From: Luteimonas_C sp035250245
GTDB lineage: Bacteria; Pseudomonadota; Gammaproteobacteria; Xanthomonadales; Xanthomonadaceae
NCBI GenBank assembly: GCA_035250245.1
Contig: DATFFH010000108.1
Span: 1 to 40,009 of the forward strand
Direction: 5' to 3'
DNA: 40,009 nucleotides
Shown here: positions 31,825 to 40,009 of the stretch, piece after piece
How the letters are laid out: every line of letters begins with the position of its first letter
Numbering within the stretch: position 1 is the first letter of the stretch
Notes under the pieces: model-generated
The model's input: the letters and a program-made list of their open reading frames with translations, nothing else
What the model was told of the DNA's origin: nothing
Database searches by the model: none
Translations under genes and position numbers: made by a program

Positions 31825-31849
31825 AGCTCGCGGCTGAAGCCGCTCCTAC
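31825..31849. repeat. single family-2 palindromic repeat inside the chp cluster
   Basis: One unit (AGCTCGCGGCTGAAGCCGCT then CCTAC, a minus-strand GTAGG head) lies in the 66-bp gap between the CheB-like and CheW-like genes. It has no inverted partner nearby. Confidence 0.85.
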
Positions 31850-31861
31850 AAAAAACGGGGA

Positions 31862-33277
31862 TCAGACCGGCCAGCGTTCCGTGAGGCGCTCGGCCAGGCG
31901 CACCGGTAAACCGGCTTCGCCGCCGCGGGCTACGATCTCGTTGGCGGCAGCCGGTTCGAAACAACCTTCCGCCGATTGGCCGGCGACCAGCGCGCCCGCG
32001 GCCGCCAAGCGCATCGCGCTATCGACCGCGGCCGCATCGCCGCCGCTGAGGACGACGATCGCGGTGTCGTTGCCGGGCAGCGCATCGAACAGGTTCGCGG
32101 ACGCGGCGAACGCCAGGTCGGCGCCTTTCCGAACCAAACCCAGGCTCGGCGGCATGATGTAGACGTTGCCGGGCTCAGGGACGGCGTTCGCCGTGGCCAG
32201 TTGCACCGGCATCGCCGAAGCGCGCGCCATCTGCCCGACCAGTTTGTCGTACTGGCCGCCGTCCAAGCGCTGCTGGATCAACACCGGACGCGGAAAGTCT
32301 TGCGGCAGTCCCTTCAATATCTGCCGCACCGCATCCGGGCCGCCCAATCCGGCGAGCAACAGCACCGCACCGCGCAAAGGCCCGTGCCCGTAGCTGTCCG
32401 TATCGGCCAGCGACAGGCCGGAGATGCGCCGCTCCAGATCCTCGAGATGGTTCGACGCGGGCGCCGCGCGCTGCGCGGAGGGCGCGGATTCGGTTTCGTC
32501 CAGGCTCCAATCCTGATGATTGAAGCGGCGAGTCGGCGCCGCGGGCGCGGACGGCGGCTGCGCTGCGGCTGGCGGTGCCTCGTCATGTTCGTTGCTGCTG
32601 GCGAACAGGAATTCGTCCAGGCCAGCCACGGTTTCCTGCGGTGCCGAGCGGGGTTCGACCCGCTCGTCGTTGATGTCGAAACTGCCGAAATCGATGGCGT
32701 CCAGTTCGGTCTCGTCGATCTCGATCATGCCGGCGTCGACTTCGTCCACCTCAGCCAAGCCTGCACCCACTTCGTCGATCGGCAGCACGTCGGTGACCAG
32801 ATCCGCTTCTTCGGCGTATTCGACGAACGAAGCCTGCGCGTGGTGCTGTTGGGGCGTGGGCGGCAATCCGGGCTGCGGATGGTATTCGTCGTCGGCTTCG
32901 CTCTGGCCTGGCGGCAGCACATCGTCATGGCCGTACAGCTTGGCCTGCAGATGGCGCGACCAGCGCGCCGCGTCCCAGCCTTCGCGGCGCGCGGCCAATT
33001 CGGCTTCGTCGAAGATCACGGTGATGGACGGGTCGCCCAGCACCGCGTCGAAACGCTCGAGCTCGCGTTCCACGGTCGGATCCAACGCGACCAGTACGCT
33101 GTCGGGCTCGGCCTCGATCACCGCATCGACCTGCACGCCGGAAGGATCGGCCACCAACACCACTTCGGCGCCGGCCTGACGCAAGGCTTCGCGCAAGCGG
33201 TCGCTGGCGGCGCCCGGCTGCGCGAGCAGGACCGTGCGGCGCGGCGAACCCGATGCGTTCGGATCAGGCGTGGTCAC
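31862..33277 (-). CDS. CheB-like protein with degenerate methylesterase site (ChpB position)
   Basis: The 471-residue protein begins (GTG) with a receiver-like domain (TVLLAQPGAASDRLREAL) that lacks the normal acidic pocket. An acidic, low-complexity linker follows at about residues 110-290. The C-terminal domain aligns with CheB methylesterase: GGPDAVRQILKGLP, VLIQQ, GNVYIMPPSLGL. In CheB the catalytic residues are Ser164, His190 and Asp286. Here the aligned positions are Gly310 and Gln336, with the same 26-residue spacing, and SGMGxDG has become SGGDAAAV (411-418). It is therefore probably not a methylesterase. It overlaps the end of chpA by 14 bp. Confidence 0.8.
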   Translation of the reverse strand: MTTPDPNASGSPRRTVLLAQPGAASDRLREALRQAGAEVVLVADPSGVQVDAVIEAEPDSVLVALDPTVERELERFDAVLGDPSITVIFDEAELAARREGWDAARWSRHLQAKLYGHDDVLPPGQSEADDEYHPQPGLPPTPQQHHAQASFVEYAEEADLVTDVLPIDEVGAGLAEVDEVDAGMIEIDETELDAIDFGSFDINDERVEPRSAPQETVAGLDEFLFASSNEHDEAPPAAAQPPSAPAAPTRRFNHQDWSLDETESAPSAQRAAPASNHLEDLERRISGLSLADTDSYGHGPLRGAVLLLAGLGGPDAVRQILKGLPQDFPRPVLIQQRLDGGQYDKLVGQMARASAMPVQLATANAVPEPGNVYIMPPSLGLVRKGADLAFAASANLFDALPGNDTAIVVLSGGDAAAVDSAMRLAAAGALVAGQSAEGCFEPAAANEIVARGGEAGLPVRLAERLTERWPV

Positions 33278-36200
33278 GGGTCAAGCCCAGCAAATCGAAT
33301 ACGTTGCGCATCAGCTCCTGCTCCTGATACGGCTTGCCGAGGTAGCGTTCGACGCCGATGTCGAACGCGCGCTGGCGGTGCTTCTCGCCGGTACGCGAGG
33401 TGATCATCGCGATCGGCACGTTGCGCAGGCGCGGGTCGAGCTTCATCGTCGTGGCCAATTCGTAGCCGTCCATCCGTGGCATTTCGATATCGAGCAGCAT
33501 CAGGTCGGGCACGCGCTCGGCCATGCGCTCCAGCGCATCCAGGCCGTCCTTCGCGGTGACGACTTCGAAGTTGTGGCGTTCCAGCACGCGACCGGTCACC
33601 TTGCGCATCGTCACCGAGTCGTCGACCACCATCACCAGCGGCACGCCACGTTCGGAGGCGGCCGGCTGCGCAGCGGTGGGTTCGCGCGGCAGCGCGGCTT
33701 GGCGGCGCACCAGCGGAGCGATGTCCAGGATCACGACCACGCTGCCGTCGCCCATGATCGTGGCGCCGAAGATGCCCGGCACCGATGCGACCTGCGGACC
33801 GACCGGCTTCACCACGATTTCGCGGTTGCCCAGCACCTGGTCGATGCTGACCGCCGCGCGCAGATCGCCGGAGCGGATCAGCAGCAACGGCACCTGCAAC
33901 TGGCCTTCGGCCTTGGCCGGCGCGTGGCCGAGCAGCGAGCCGAGGTCGTGCAGCGCGTAATCCTCGCCGCCGTAGCGGTAGACCGCATCGGCGTTGCCCA
34001 ATTGGTCGCGCTCGATGCGTCCGACGCCGCGCACCGAAGCGATCGGCACTGCGAAGCTGGTTTCGCCGATGCGCACGAACACCGCCTGCGTGACCGCGAG
34101 GGTCTGCGGCAGGCGCATGGTGAACGTGACGCCCTGCTTGGGCCGCGAGACGATGTCGAGCGCGCCGCCGAGTTGGCGCACTTCGCTGTGGACCACGTCC
34201 ATGCCCACGCCGCGGCCGGCCAGATGGCTGACCGTGTCGGCGGTGGAGAAGCCGGATTCCAGGATCAGCGAATCGAGGTCGGCGTCGGCCAGCACCGCGT
34301 CCGCGCGCACCAGGCCGCGTTCTTCGGCGCGCTTGCGGATCGCGCCGCGGTTCAGGCCGGCGCCGTCGTCGGCGACTTCCAGCACCACTTCCGAACCTTC
34401 GCGGCGCATCGAGATGCGGACCGTGCCCTCTTCCGGCTTGCCGGCCTTGCGCCGCTGCTGCGGCGCTTCCAGGCCGTGCGCGACCGCGTTGCGCAGCATG
34501 TGTTCCAGCGGCGCGGTCATGCGCTCGAGCACGTTGCGGTCGAGTTCGCCCTGGGCGCCATCCAGTTTCAGCTGCACCTGCTTGCCGGTATCGCTGGCGG
34601 CCTGGCGGACCACGCGGCGCAGGCGCGGCACCAGCGCGTCGAACGGCACCATGCGGGTGCGCATCAGGCCTTCCTGCAGGTCCGAGCTCACGCGCGACTG
34701 TTGCAGCAGCAAGGTTTCGTACTGGCGGGTCAGATCCTCCATCGAGCCTTGCAAGCTGCTCAAGTCGGCCGCGGATTCGCCGAGCGCGCGCGAAAGCTGC
34801 TGCAGGGTCGAGAAACGGTCCAGTTCCAACGGATCGAAAGTCTGGTCGACCGTTTCGTGCTCGCGCTGATAGCGGGCGATGATCTGGGCTTCGGTTTCGA
34901 TGTCCAGGCGGCGCAGCTGATCGCGCAGACGCGCGTTGGTCTGCTCCATTTCGCCCATCGCCGTACGGAAGTTGCCGAGTTGCTGCTCCAGACGGGCGCG
35001 GTAGATCGCCACTTCGCCGGCGTAGTTCACCAGCCTGTCGAGCAGGTCGGCGCGGATGCGCACCTGCTCCTGCGGCGCGCGAACGGAAATATCTTCCTCT
35101 TCGCCCTGCCCGGCTTCGATCGGCGCCGACAGCGGCTTGAGCTCGGGGGCCGGCGCCTGCACCGGCTTGAGGCCGGAAGGACGTTCCGCCGCACCGGCGA
35201 CGGTTTCGCCGCGGGCGCGCGCATCGAACTCTTCGATCAATCCGGCCGGCACCGCGACGGCGCGACGCGCGCCCACGCGGCCGATCATGGCGTGCAGGCG
35301 ATCGAAACCGCGTTCCAACAGCGGCACGCCGTCGCGGCCGAGCTCGGAACGGTGTTCGGCCACCGCTTCCAGCAACGATTCCATCGCATGGCCCAGATCG
35401 CCCACGGCCATGATGCCGGCCATGCGCGCGCCGCCTTTCAGCGTATGCAGATCGCGCTGCAGGCCGACCAGCGGTTCGCGGTCCTCGGGCGCCTCGCGCA
35501 ATTTCGCGAGCAGGCCGTCGGCGTGATCGAGAATGTCGCCGCCTTCCTCGACGAAGATGTCGATCAATTCGGGATCGAGATCGGTGAGGTCCAGCGCTTC
35601 GTCCGGATCTTCGGTCGAAGCCATGACGCCGGCCAGCAGGGTGGCCACGGCGCTGTCGTCTTCGATTTCGATGTCGGCTTCCGCGGCTGCGGCTTGCGCG
35701 GCCGCTTCGGCTTCCAGCCGCGCCGCTTCGGCACGTTCGGCTTCCAAACGTTCGGCTTCGGCCTGTTCGGCTGCCAGACGTTCTGCTTCAAGGCGTTCTG
35801 CTTCAAGGCGTTCGGCTTCGACGCGTTCGGCTTCTGCACGTTCGGCTTCGAGACGTTCGGCTTCCAGGCGAGCCGCCTCGGCCCGCTCGGCTTCCAAACG
35901 CTCGGCTTCGGCACGCTCCGCTTCCAGACGCGCAGCCTCGACGCGTTCGGCCTCCAATCGCTCGGCTTCGAGCTTTTGTTCGCGAGCGATACGGTCGGCC
36001 TCGGCGTACTCGGCTTCGAGGCGTGCGTACTCGGCTTCTTCCTCGGCGATGCGGGCCGCTTCGGCTTGTTCTGCGGCCGAACGCTCCGCCGCCAGGCGGG
36101 TCGCTTCGGCTTGCTCGGCTTCGAGGCGGGCGACTTCGGCCTGCTCAGCTGCAGCGGTGCGTTCCGCTTCGACGCGAGCCGCTTCGGCTTGCTCGGCCTC

Positions 36201-39200
36201 AAGACGCGCGGCTTCGGCCTGCTCGGCGGCGATGCGCTCGGCTTCGATGCGGGCCGTTTCGGCTTGTTCGGCAGCGACGCGCTCGGTTTCCAAACGCTCG
36301 GCTTCGATGCGCTCGGCTTCGAGCAACGCGGCTTCGACCCGCGCCGCTTCCGCGCGTTCGGCTTCGGCGCGCTCGGTTTCCAGGCGCTCGGCTTCGGCGG
36401 CGGCGGCCGCTTCTTCCGCGGTGGGTTCGCCGCTCATGTCGACCGCCGGAATTTCTTCTTCCAGGCCGAAGATCGACACGCTCGGTTCCGGCAGGCTGTC
36501 GCGCAGATCGATCAGGCGCACCGCCAGCAAGGTCTGCACCGGCACCGTCGACGGCGTCGACTGCAGGCCGGCGACGGTGGCGCGGATCTGTTCCGCCAAC
36601 TCTGCCAAAGCGGCGACGCCCTCGGATTCCGGCGTGCGGTTCGCCGCAAGCAGACGCTTGACGTAGGCCTCGGCCGGCAAAGTGGCGTCGACGATTTCCG
36701 GTACTTCGGTCATCGCGAACGCGCCGTTCATGGTGTGGATGGCGCGCAACAAGGCATCGTCCGCGGGCTGCGGAACCGGTTGCGAACGCGCGACCCAGGC
36801 ATCGACGGTCTGCAGATGGCCATCGACTTCGACCGCCAGGATCTCGAGCAGCACCGCATCCACTTTCACTGCGCGCTGTTCGACCGACGCGGGAGCCGGC
36901 GCAGTTTCAGCCGCGACCGGCGCAGGCGCCGCTACGGACGGCGGCACATAGGCCGATGCGTCGTAAGTCGCTTCCTCGCCGGCGGCGAGACGGTCCGCGA
37001 CGGTTTCGATACCGCCCAGATCCGCGACCAGAGGCGCAGCTCCGCTCAGCGCCGCGTGCAGCTGCGGCAATGTCGCGTAGGCGCTGTCGACCAGCGCCAG
37101 CACCGGCGGCGTCGGCGGCCGCGTGCCGTCCAGCACGCGGTTGAGCATGTTCTCGACCTTCCAGCTGAATTCGCCCAGCACGCGCGCACCGACCAGGCGG
37201 CCGCTGCCCTTGAGCGTGTGGAACACGCGACGGATCGGACGCAAACGGTCGAGTTGGTCGGGCTGTTCGCGCCATTGCGGCAGCAATTGGCCGAGATTGG
37301 CGATCTCTTCTTCGAATTCTTCCAGGAAGACTTCGCGGATCTCGTCGTCGATCTCGTCGTTGCTGAAATCGAAACCCCCGCTGCCGGCTTCGACGGCCTG
37401 CAATTCGTGCGCGGGAGGCGCTGCGACCGCAGGCGCGCCTTCGGCGGCGACGATGTCGTCGATTTGCTGCAGGGTTTCTTCCTGCACCACTTCCGCGACC
37501 GGCATTTGTGCCTGCGGCAAGGGCCAGTAGCGCAGCGATTCCAGGCTCTGGCGAGTGATCGCCAGGATTTCATCGGAATTCTGGCGACGGTCGCGCAGCG
37601 CTTCGAGGTAATACTCCAGGCTGGCCAGCGCATCGGCCAGGGTGTCGAGCTGACGGCCGTTGGGCACGCGCTTGCGCGAAACCAATTCGGCTTCGGTGTA
37701 GCGCTTGACGCCTTCCAGATAGTTCGCGGGCTCCGGCAGTTCCAGCATGCGCAGCGCGCCGGACACTTCGGTCAGCAGGCGCGGCACCTCGCCCAACTGA
37801 GCGTGATCCCAATTGGTTTCGACGAAGGCGACGAAGGCCTGGCGCGCGTCGGCGAAATTGGCGATCGCCTCGCGCACCAGCACTTCCAGCACTTTGTGCG
37901 ATTCGGTGGCGAGCAGGTCTTCCTGCTGGTCGCCGCCGGCGCCGGGCTGGCCGAGGCGCGCGACCTGGTCGTCGAGCGAGGCATCGACGTAAAGCAGCGC
38001 GCCGGCCACGTCGAGCAGCGCGTCTTCGTCGGCCGGACGCTCGCCGGACGTCAATTCGCGCAACGCGTCGCGCTGCTGCAGCACCACGTCGCGGGCGACG
38101 CCCAAACCGAGCATGCCGAGCGTGTCGGCGACGCGGTCCAACGCCACCACTTGAGGCTGCAACTCTCCGGCATCGCTGCGGCTGGTGCGCAGATGCAGGT
38201 CCAGCGCGTCCTTGATCCGCAGCAAGTCTTCCTTGATCGCGCCGGCGACGGTGTCCAGCAGCGCGCGGTTGCGTCCACTCAGGCTACCGCGCGCGTGCGC
38301 GAGTTCGGATTCGCTGGGTTCTTCGCCGACCAGGCCGAAGGTCGCGCGCAACGCGTCCAAAGCCGGATGCGGTTCGGTGGCCTGAGCCACGTGATAGAGC
38401 AGCTGACGGGTGGATTCGGATTGCGAATTGGCGCCACGCGACGGCCCTTCGGCGTCGCCGAATTCGCGGCGCGCTTCGCGTTCGACGCTACCGAAGGCTT
38501 CGCGCAGCGAATACGCGCCGCCTAAGCCGCCGTCGCGCAACGCGGCCGCGGTTTCGGTGGCCACCCACAGCATGCGGCGCGCGGCCGGATCGCTGGCCAG
38601 GCCCAGCAGGCCCTGCAGCGATTGCGCCAAGGTCGCGTAGTCGCCGGGCGTGTTTTCGGTCCAGCCGGCCAGCGCTTCGCGCAGATCGGCCAGCAAAGGT
38701 TGGGCGTCGGTTTCGCGCTGGCGCGCCGGCGCATCGATCGGCTGCGGCAGCGTGATCGGCAGCGGGCGGTCCAGGTCGGGCGCGAACAGCACGCTTTCGC
38801 TCAAGCCCTTTTCGCCGCGCGCGCCGCGCAATTCGTTCAGCAGCGGCAACAGGACGATCGGAATGTCCTTGTGACCGCCCTGCAGGCGTTCCAGATAATC
38901 GGGCAGCAGCACCACGCCGCGCATCAGGCTCGCGCAAGCTTCGTCGCGATTGACCACTTGGCCCGCGGCGATCGCCTTGGCCAGCGCTTCCATTTCCTCG
39001 GCCACCATCGCCGGCGCATACAGTTCCACCATGCGCAGCGTGCCCTGCACCTGATGCAGGAAGCCGGCGGCGAAGCGCATCCGGCTGGGATCGGCGGGAT
39101 CCTCAGCGTAGCCTTCGATCTCGCCCTGCGTCTGGCGCAGCGTTTCGTCGAGCTCGGGTTTGACCCAGCCCAGCGTGGTGTAGTCGATCGCTTCCCGCAA

Positions 39201-39209
39201 TGCCGTCAC
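33264..39209 (-). CDS. chpA: hybrid CheA-type histidine kinase ChpA/PilL
   Basis: This 1981-residue kinase controls type IV pilus motility and surface sensing. Going from the N terminus: a FimL-like region with an Hpt-like HQVQG (His52); a Thr-type site (Thr480 in LTEVSGALRML); Hpt with HTLKGSG (His664); a variant Hpt HTMNGAF (His825, Lys replaced by Asn828); an EAERx helix spacer (932-1178); Hpt HTLKGGA (His1255); dimerisation and CheA ATPase domains (Asn1574 in LRNAVAHGLE, then GRGVGMDVV); a CheW domain; and a receiver with Asp1907. The start is GTG with GGGAG upstream. Pseudomonas ChpA also has many Hpt sites, including Ser and Thr types. Confidence 0.94.
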   Translation of the reverse strand: MTALREAIDYTTLGWVKPELDETLRQTQGEIEGYAEDPADPSRMRFAAGFLHQVQGTLRMVELYAPAMVAEEMEALAKAIAAGQVVNRDEACASLMRGVVLLPDYLERLQGGHKDIPIVLLPLLNELRGARGEKGLSESVLFAPDLDRPLPITLPQPIDAPARQRETDAQPLLADLREALAGWTENTPGDYATLAQSLQGLLGLASDPAARRMLWVATETAAALRDGGLGGAYSLREAFGSVEREARREFGDAEGPSRGANSQSESTRQLLYHVAQATEPHPALDALRATFGLVGEEPSESELAHARGSLSGRNRALLDTVAGAIKEDLLRIKDALDLHLRTSRSDAGELQPQVVALDRVADTLGMLGLGVARDVVLQQRDALRELTSGERPADEDALLDVAGALLYVDASLDDQVARLGQPGAGGDQQEDLLATESHKVLEVLVREAIANFADARQAFVAFVETNWDHAQLGEVPRLLTEVSGALRMLELPEPANYLEGVKRYTEAELVSRKRVPNGRQLDTLADALASLEYYLEALRDRRQNSDEILAITRQSLESLRYWPLPQAQMPVAEVVQEETLQQIDDIVAAEGAPAVAAPPAHELQAVEAGSGGFDFSNDEIDDEIREVFLEEFEEEIANLGQLLPQWREQPDQLDRLRPIRRVFHTLKGSGRLVGARVLGEFSWKVENMLNRVLDGTRPPTPPVLALVDSAYATLPQLHAALSGAAPLVADLGGIETVADRLAAGEEATYDASAYVPPSVAAPAPVAAETAPAPASVEQRAVKVDAVLLEILAVEVDGHLQTVDAWVARSQPVPQPADDALLRAIHTMNGAFAMTEVPEIVDATLPAEAYVKRLLAANRTPESEGVAALAELAEQIRATVAGLQSTPSTVPVQTLLAVRLIDLRDSLPEPSVSIFGLEEEIPAVDMSGEPTAEEAAAAAEAERLETERAEAERAEAARVEAALLEAERIEAERLETERVAAEQAETARIEAERIAAEQAEAARLEAEQAEAARVEAERTAAAEQAEVARLEAEQAEATRLAAERSAAEQAEAARIAEEEAEYARLEAEYAEADRIAREQKLEAERLEAERVEAARLEAERAEAERLEAERAEAARLEAERLEAERAEAERVEAERLEAERLEAERLAAEQAEAERLEAERAEAARLEAEAAAQAAAAEADIEIEDDSAVATLLAGVMASTEDPDEALDLTDLDPELIDIFVEEGGDILDHADGLLAKLREAPEDREPLVGLQRDLHTLKGGARMAGIMAVGDLGHAMESLLEAVAEHRSELGRDGVPLLERGFDRLHAMIGRVGARRAVAVPAGLIEEFDARARGETVAGAAERPSGLKPVQAPAPELKPLSAPIEAGQGEEEDISVRAPQEQVRIRADLLDRLVNYAGEVAIYRARLEQQLGNFRTAMGEMEQTNARLRDQLRRLDIETEAQIIARYQREHETVDQTFDPLELDRFSTLQQLSRALGESAADLSSLQGSMEDLTRQYETLLLQQSRVSSDLQEGLMRTRMVPFDALVPRLRRVVRQAASDTGKQVQLKLDGAQGELDRNVLERMTAPLEHMLRNAVAHGLEAPQQRRKAGKPEEGTVRISMRREGSEVVLEVADDGAGLNRGAIRKRAEERGLVRADAVLADADLDSLILESGFSTADTVSHLAGRGVGMDVVHSEVRQLGGALDIVSRPKQGVTFTMRLPQTLAVTQAVFVRIGETSFAVPIASVRGVGRIERDQLGNADAVYRYGGEDYALHDLGSLLGHAPAKAEGQLQVPLLLIRSGDLRAAVSIDQVLGNREIVVKPVGPQVASVPGIFGATIMGDGSVVVILDIAPLVRRQAALPREPTAAQPAASERGVPLVMVVDDSVTMRKVTGRVLERHNFEVVTAKDGLDALERMAERVPDLMLLDIEMPRMDGYELATTMKLDPRLRNVPIAMITSRTGEKHRQRAFDIGVERYLGKPYQEQELMRNVFDLLGLTRDHA
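35676..36416 (-). repeat. 15-bp tandem repeat coding for an EAERx helix inside chpA
   Basis: The tract encodes about 247 residues (932-1178 of ChpA), made of the pentapeptide Glu-Ala-Glu-Arg-x, where x is Leu, Ala, Val or Ile. Gln-Ala variants (AAEQA) and the odd Tyr occur. Glu and Arg lie 3-4 residues apart, which favours a salt-bridged single alpha helix. A hydrophobic residue every fifth position does not form a continuous coiled-coil seam. Confidence 0.85.
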
Positions 39210-39228
39210 TGCGCCGCTCCCGGTTTCG

Positions 39229-39251
39229 GTGGGAGCGGCCTCAGCCGCGAC
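39229..39251. repeat. single family-2 palindromic repeat between pilJ and chpA
   Basis: The unit GTGGGAGCGGCCTCAGCCGC, followed by GAC, lies in the 87-bp gap between the pilJ stop and the chpA start, close to the chpA ribosome-binding site. No inverted partner is nearby. Confidence 0.8.
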
Positions 39252-39296
39252 AAGCCGCAGGTATCCATGCCTTTCATCGCCCTACGATTCCTCGGC

Positions 39297-40009
39297 TCAG
39301 GCCGGCAGCTTGAAGTCGGCGACCGAACGGCGCAGATCCGCCGCCAGTTGCGCCAGGTTGCCGATCGACTCGGCGGTCTGGTTGGCGCCTTGCGAAGTCT
39401 GCGCGGTGATCGACTGGATCGTGTTCATCGTCGCGGTGATGTTCGACGCGGCGCTGGACTGCTGCTGCGCGGCCGACGAGATGCCTTGAATCAGGCTGGA
39501 CAAGTCGTTCGACACGCGTTCGATCTCGCCCAGCGCGGTACCGGCGTCTTCGGCCAGGCGCGCACCGCTCACCACCTCGGCGGTGGTCTGTTCCATCGAG
39601 CTGACCGCCTCGTTGGTGTCGGACTGAATCGTCTGCACCAGCGTTTCGATTCGCTTGGTCGCGTTGGACGCGCGTTCGGCCAGTCGCTGCACTTCGTCCG
39701 CCACCACCGCGAAGCCGCGGCCCGCCTCGCCGGCCGATGCGGCCTGAATCGCCGCGTTCAGCGCCAGGATGTTCGTTTGCTCGGAAATGTCGTTAATCAG
39801 TTCCACGATCGAGCCGATTTCCTGCGAGCTTTCGCCCAGGCGCTTGATTCGCTTCGAGGTCTCCTGGATCTGGTCGCGGATCGAGTCCATGCCTTGAATC
39901 GTCTGCCGCACCACGCCCGCGCCCTTGGTCGCGATCTGCACCGAGCGCTGCGCCACGTCCGCGGATTCCGCGGAGTTCTTCGATACCTGGTTGATGCTGG
40001 CCGCGATTA
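39297..40009 (-). CDS. pilJ: type IV pilus methyl-accepting chemotaxis protein PilJ, 5' end outside window
   Basis: The frame is open to the window edge, so only the C-terminal 237 residues are seen. They form the cytoplasmic signalling domain of an MCP: a long helix, the hairpin tip IVELINDISEQTNILALNAA (with Ile-Gln-Ala in place of the more usual Ile-Glu-Ala next), GRGFAVVADEVQRLAERA, and the returning helix ending in VADFKLPA. Because it lies upstream of chpA and the CheB- and CheW-like genes, PilJ is the likely identity. The sensor part lies beyond the window. Confidence 0.88.
   Translation of the reverse strand, partial: IAASINQVSKNSAESADVAQRSVQIATKGAGVVRQTIQGMDSIRDQIQETSKRIKRLGESSQEIGSIVELINDISEQTNILALNAAIQAASAGEAGRGFAVVADEVQRLAERASNATKRIETLVQTIQSDTNEAVSSMEQTTAEVVSGARLAEDAGTALGEIERVSNDLSSLIQGISSAAQQQSSAASNITATMNTIQSITAQTSQGANQTAESIGNLAQLAADLRRSVADFKLPA

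Noticed and set aside
35676..36416. Periodic repeats that could be taken for a CRISPR array or intergenic satellite
   Set aside because: The unit is 15 bp without spacers, stays in frame with chpA throughout and encodes a regular peptide pattern.
33234..38525. A very long open frame (over 1700 codons) on the plus strand, antisense to chpA
   Set aside because: It mirrors the minus-strand chpA, which has recognisable domains all along. High GC and the Glu/Ala/Arg codons leave few stop codons in the opposite frame. The plus-strand product matches no family I know.

Overview
The window is high-GC DNA from a gammaproteobacterium that most resembles the Xanthomonadaceae (Lysobacter/Stenotrophomonas/Xanthomonas side). 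The indications are the gene families, the order lptD-surA-pdxA-rsmA-apaG-apaH, a Pil-Chp type IV pilus chemosensory cluster, and many short palindromic repeats that start with GTAG, like the SMAG repeats known from Stenotrophomonas. The genus is an inference. No tRNA, rRNA, CRISPR, prophage or transposase gene was seen, and no gene-free stretch exceeds about 300 bases.

Layout. 1-2.8 kb: end of an EF-hand protein, then two overlapping FAD monooxygenases on the minus strand (UbiH and a paralogue) for ubiquinone synthesis. 2.9-5.3 kb (+): a small membrane protein that looks like a BtuM-type cobalamin transporter, a PduO-type cobalamin adenosyltransferase, a YdeI-family protein and a histone-deacetylase-like hydrolase, packed as one operon. 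5.5-12.3 kb (+): lptD-surA-pdxA-rsmA-apaG-apaH, covering LPS export, outer-membrane protein folding, vitamin B6 synthesis, rRNA methylation and Ap4A hydrolysis. 12.3-15.0 kb (-): lgt-thyA-doxX-folA, with folA meeting apaH tail to tail and overlapping it. 15.2-18.5 kb (-): lemA followed by two TPM-domain genes, and dgkA-terC. 18.8-19.5 kb (+): an SGNH-hydrolase lipoprotein. 19.7-25.5 kb (-): a response regulator and histidine kinase, then a MacA-like adaptor, ABC ATPase and MacB-like permease. 25.6-31.2 kb: housekeeping genes (DUF486, DUF962/Mpo1-like, mazG, cysQ, nudE, bioA, rsmE). 31.3-40 kb (-): pilJ (partial), chpA/pilL, a CheB-like protein and a CheW-like protein.

The most unusual points are these. 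(1) Three inverted pairs of a GTAG-headed palindrome sit between genes, and in five of the six arms the TAG of the GTAG head is the stop codon of the neighbouring gene. (2) The CheB-like protein of the Chp cluster has lost the catalytic Ser and His while keeping their exact spacing. (3) ChpA carries a spacer of about 245 residues built from EAERx pentapeptides, which looks like a single alpha helix. (4) The MacA-like adaptor has an insert of about 130 residues with two Spy/CpxP-like LxxxQ helices. (5) The lemA ribosome-binding site lies inside a perfect 8-bp hairpin. (6) A candidate BtuM is coupled by a 1-bp overlap to the adenosyltransferase.
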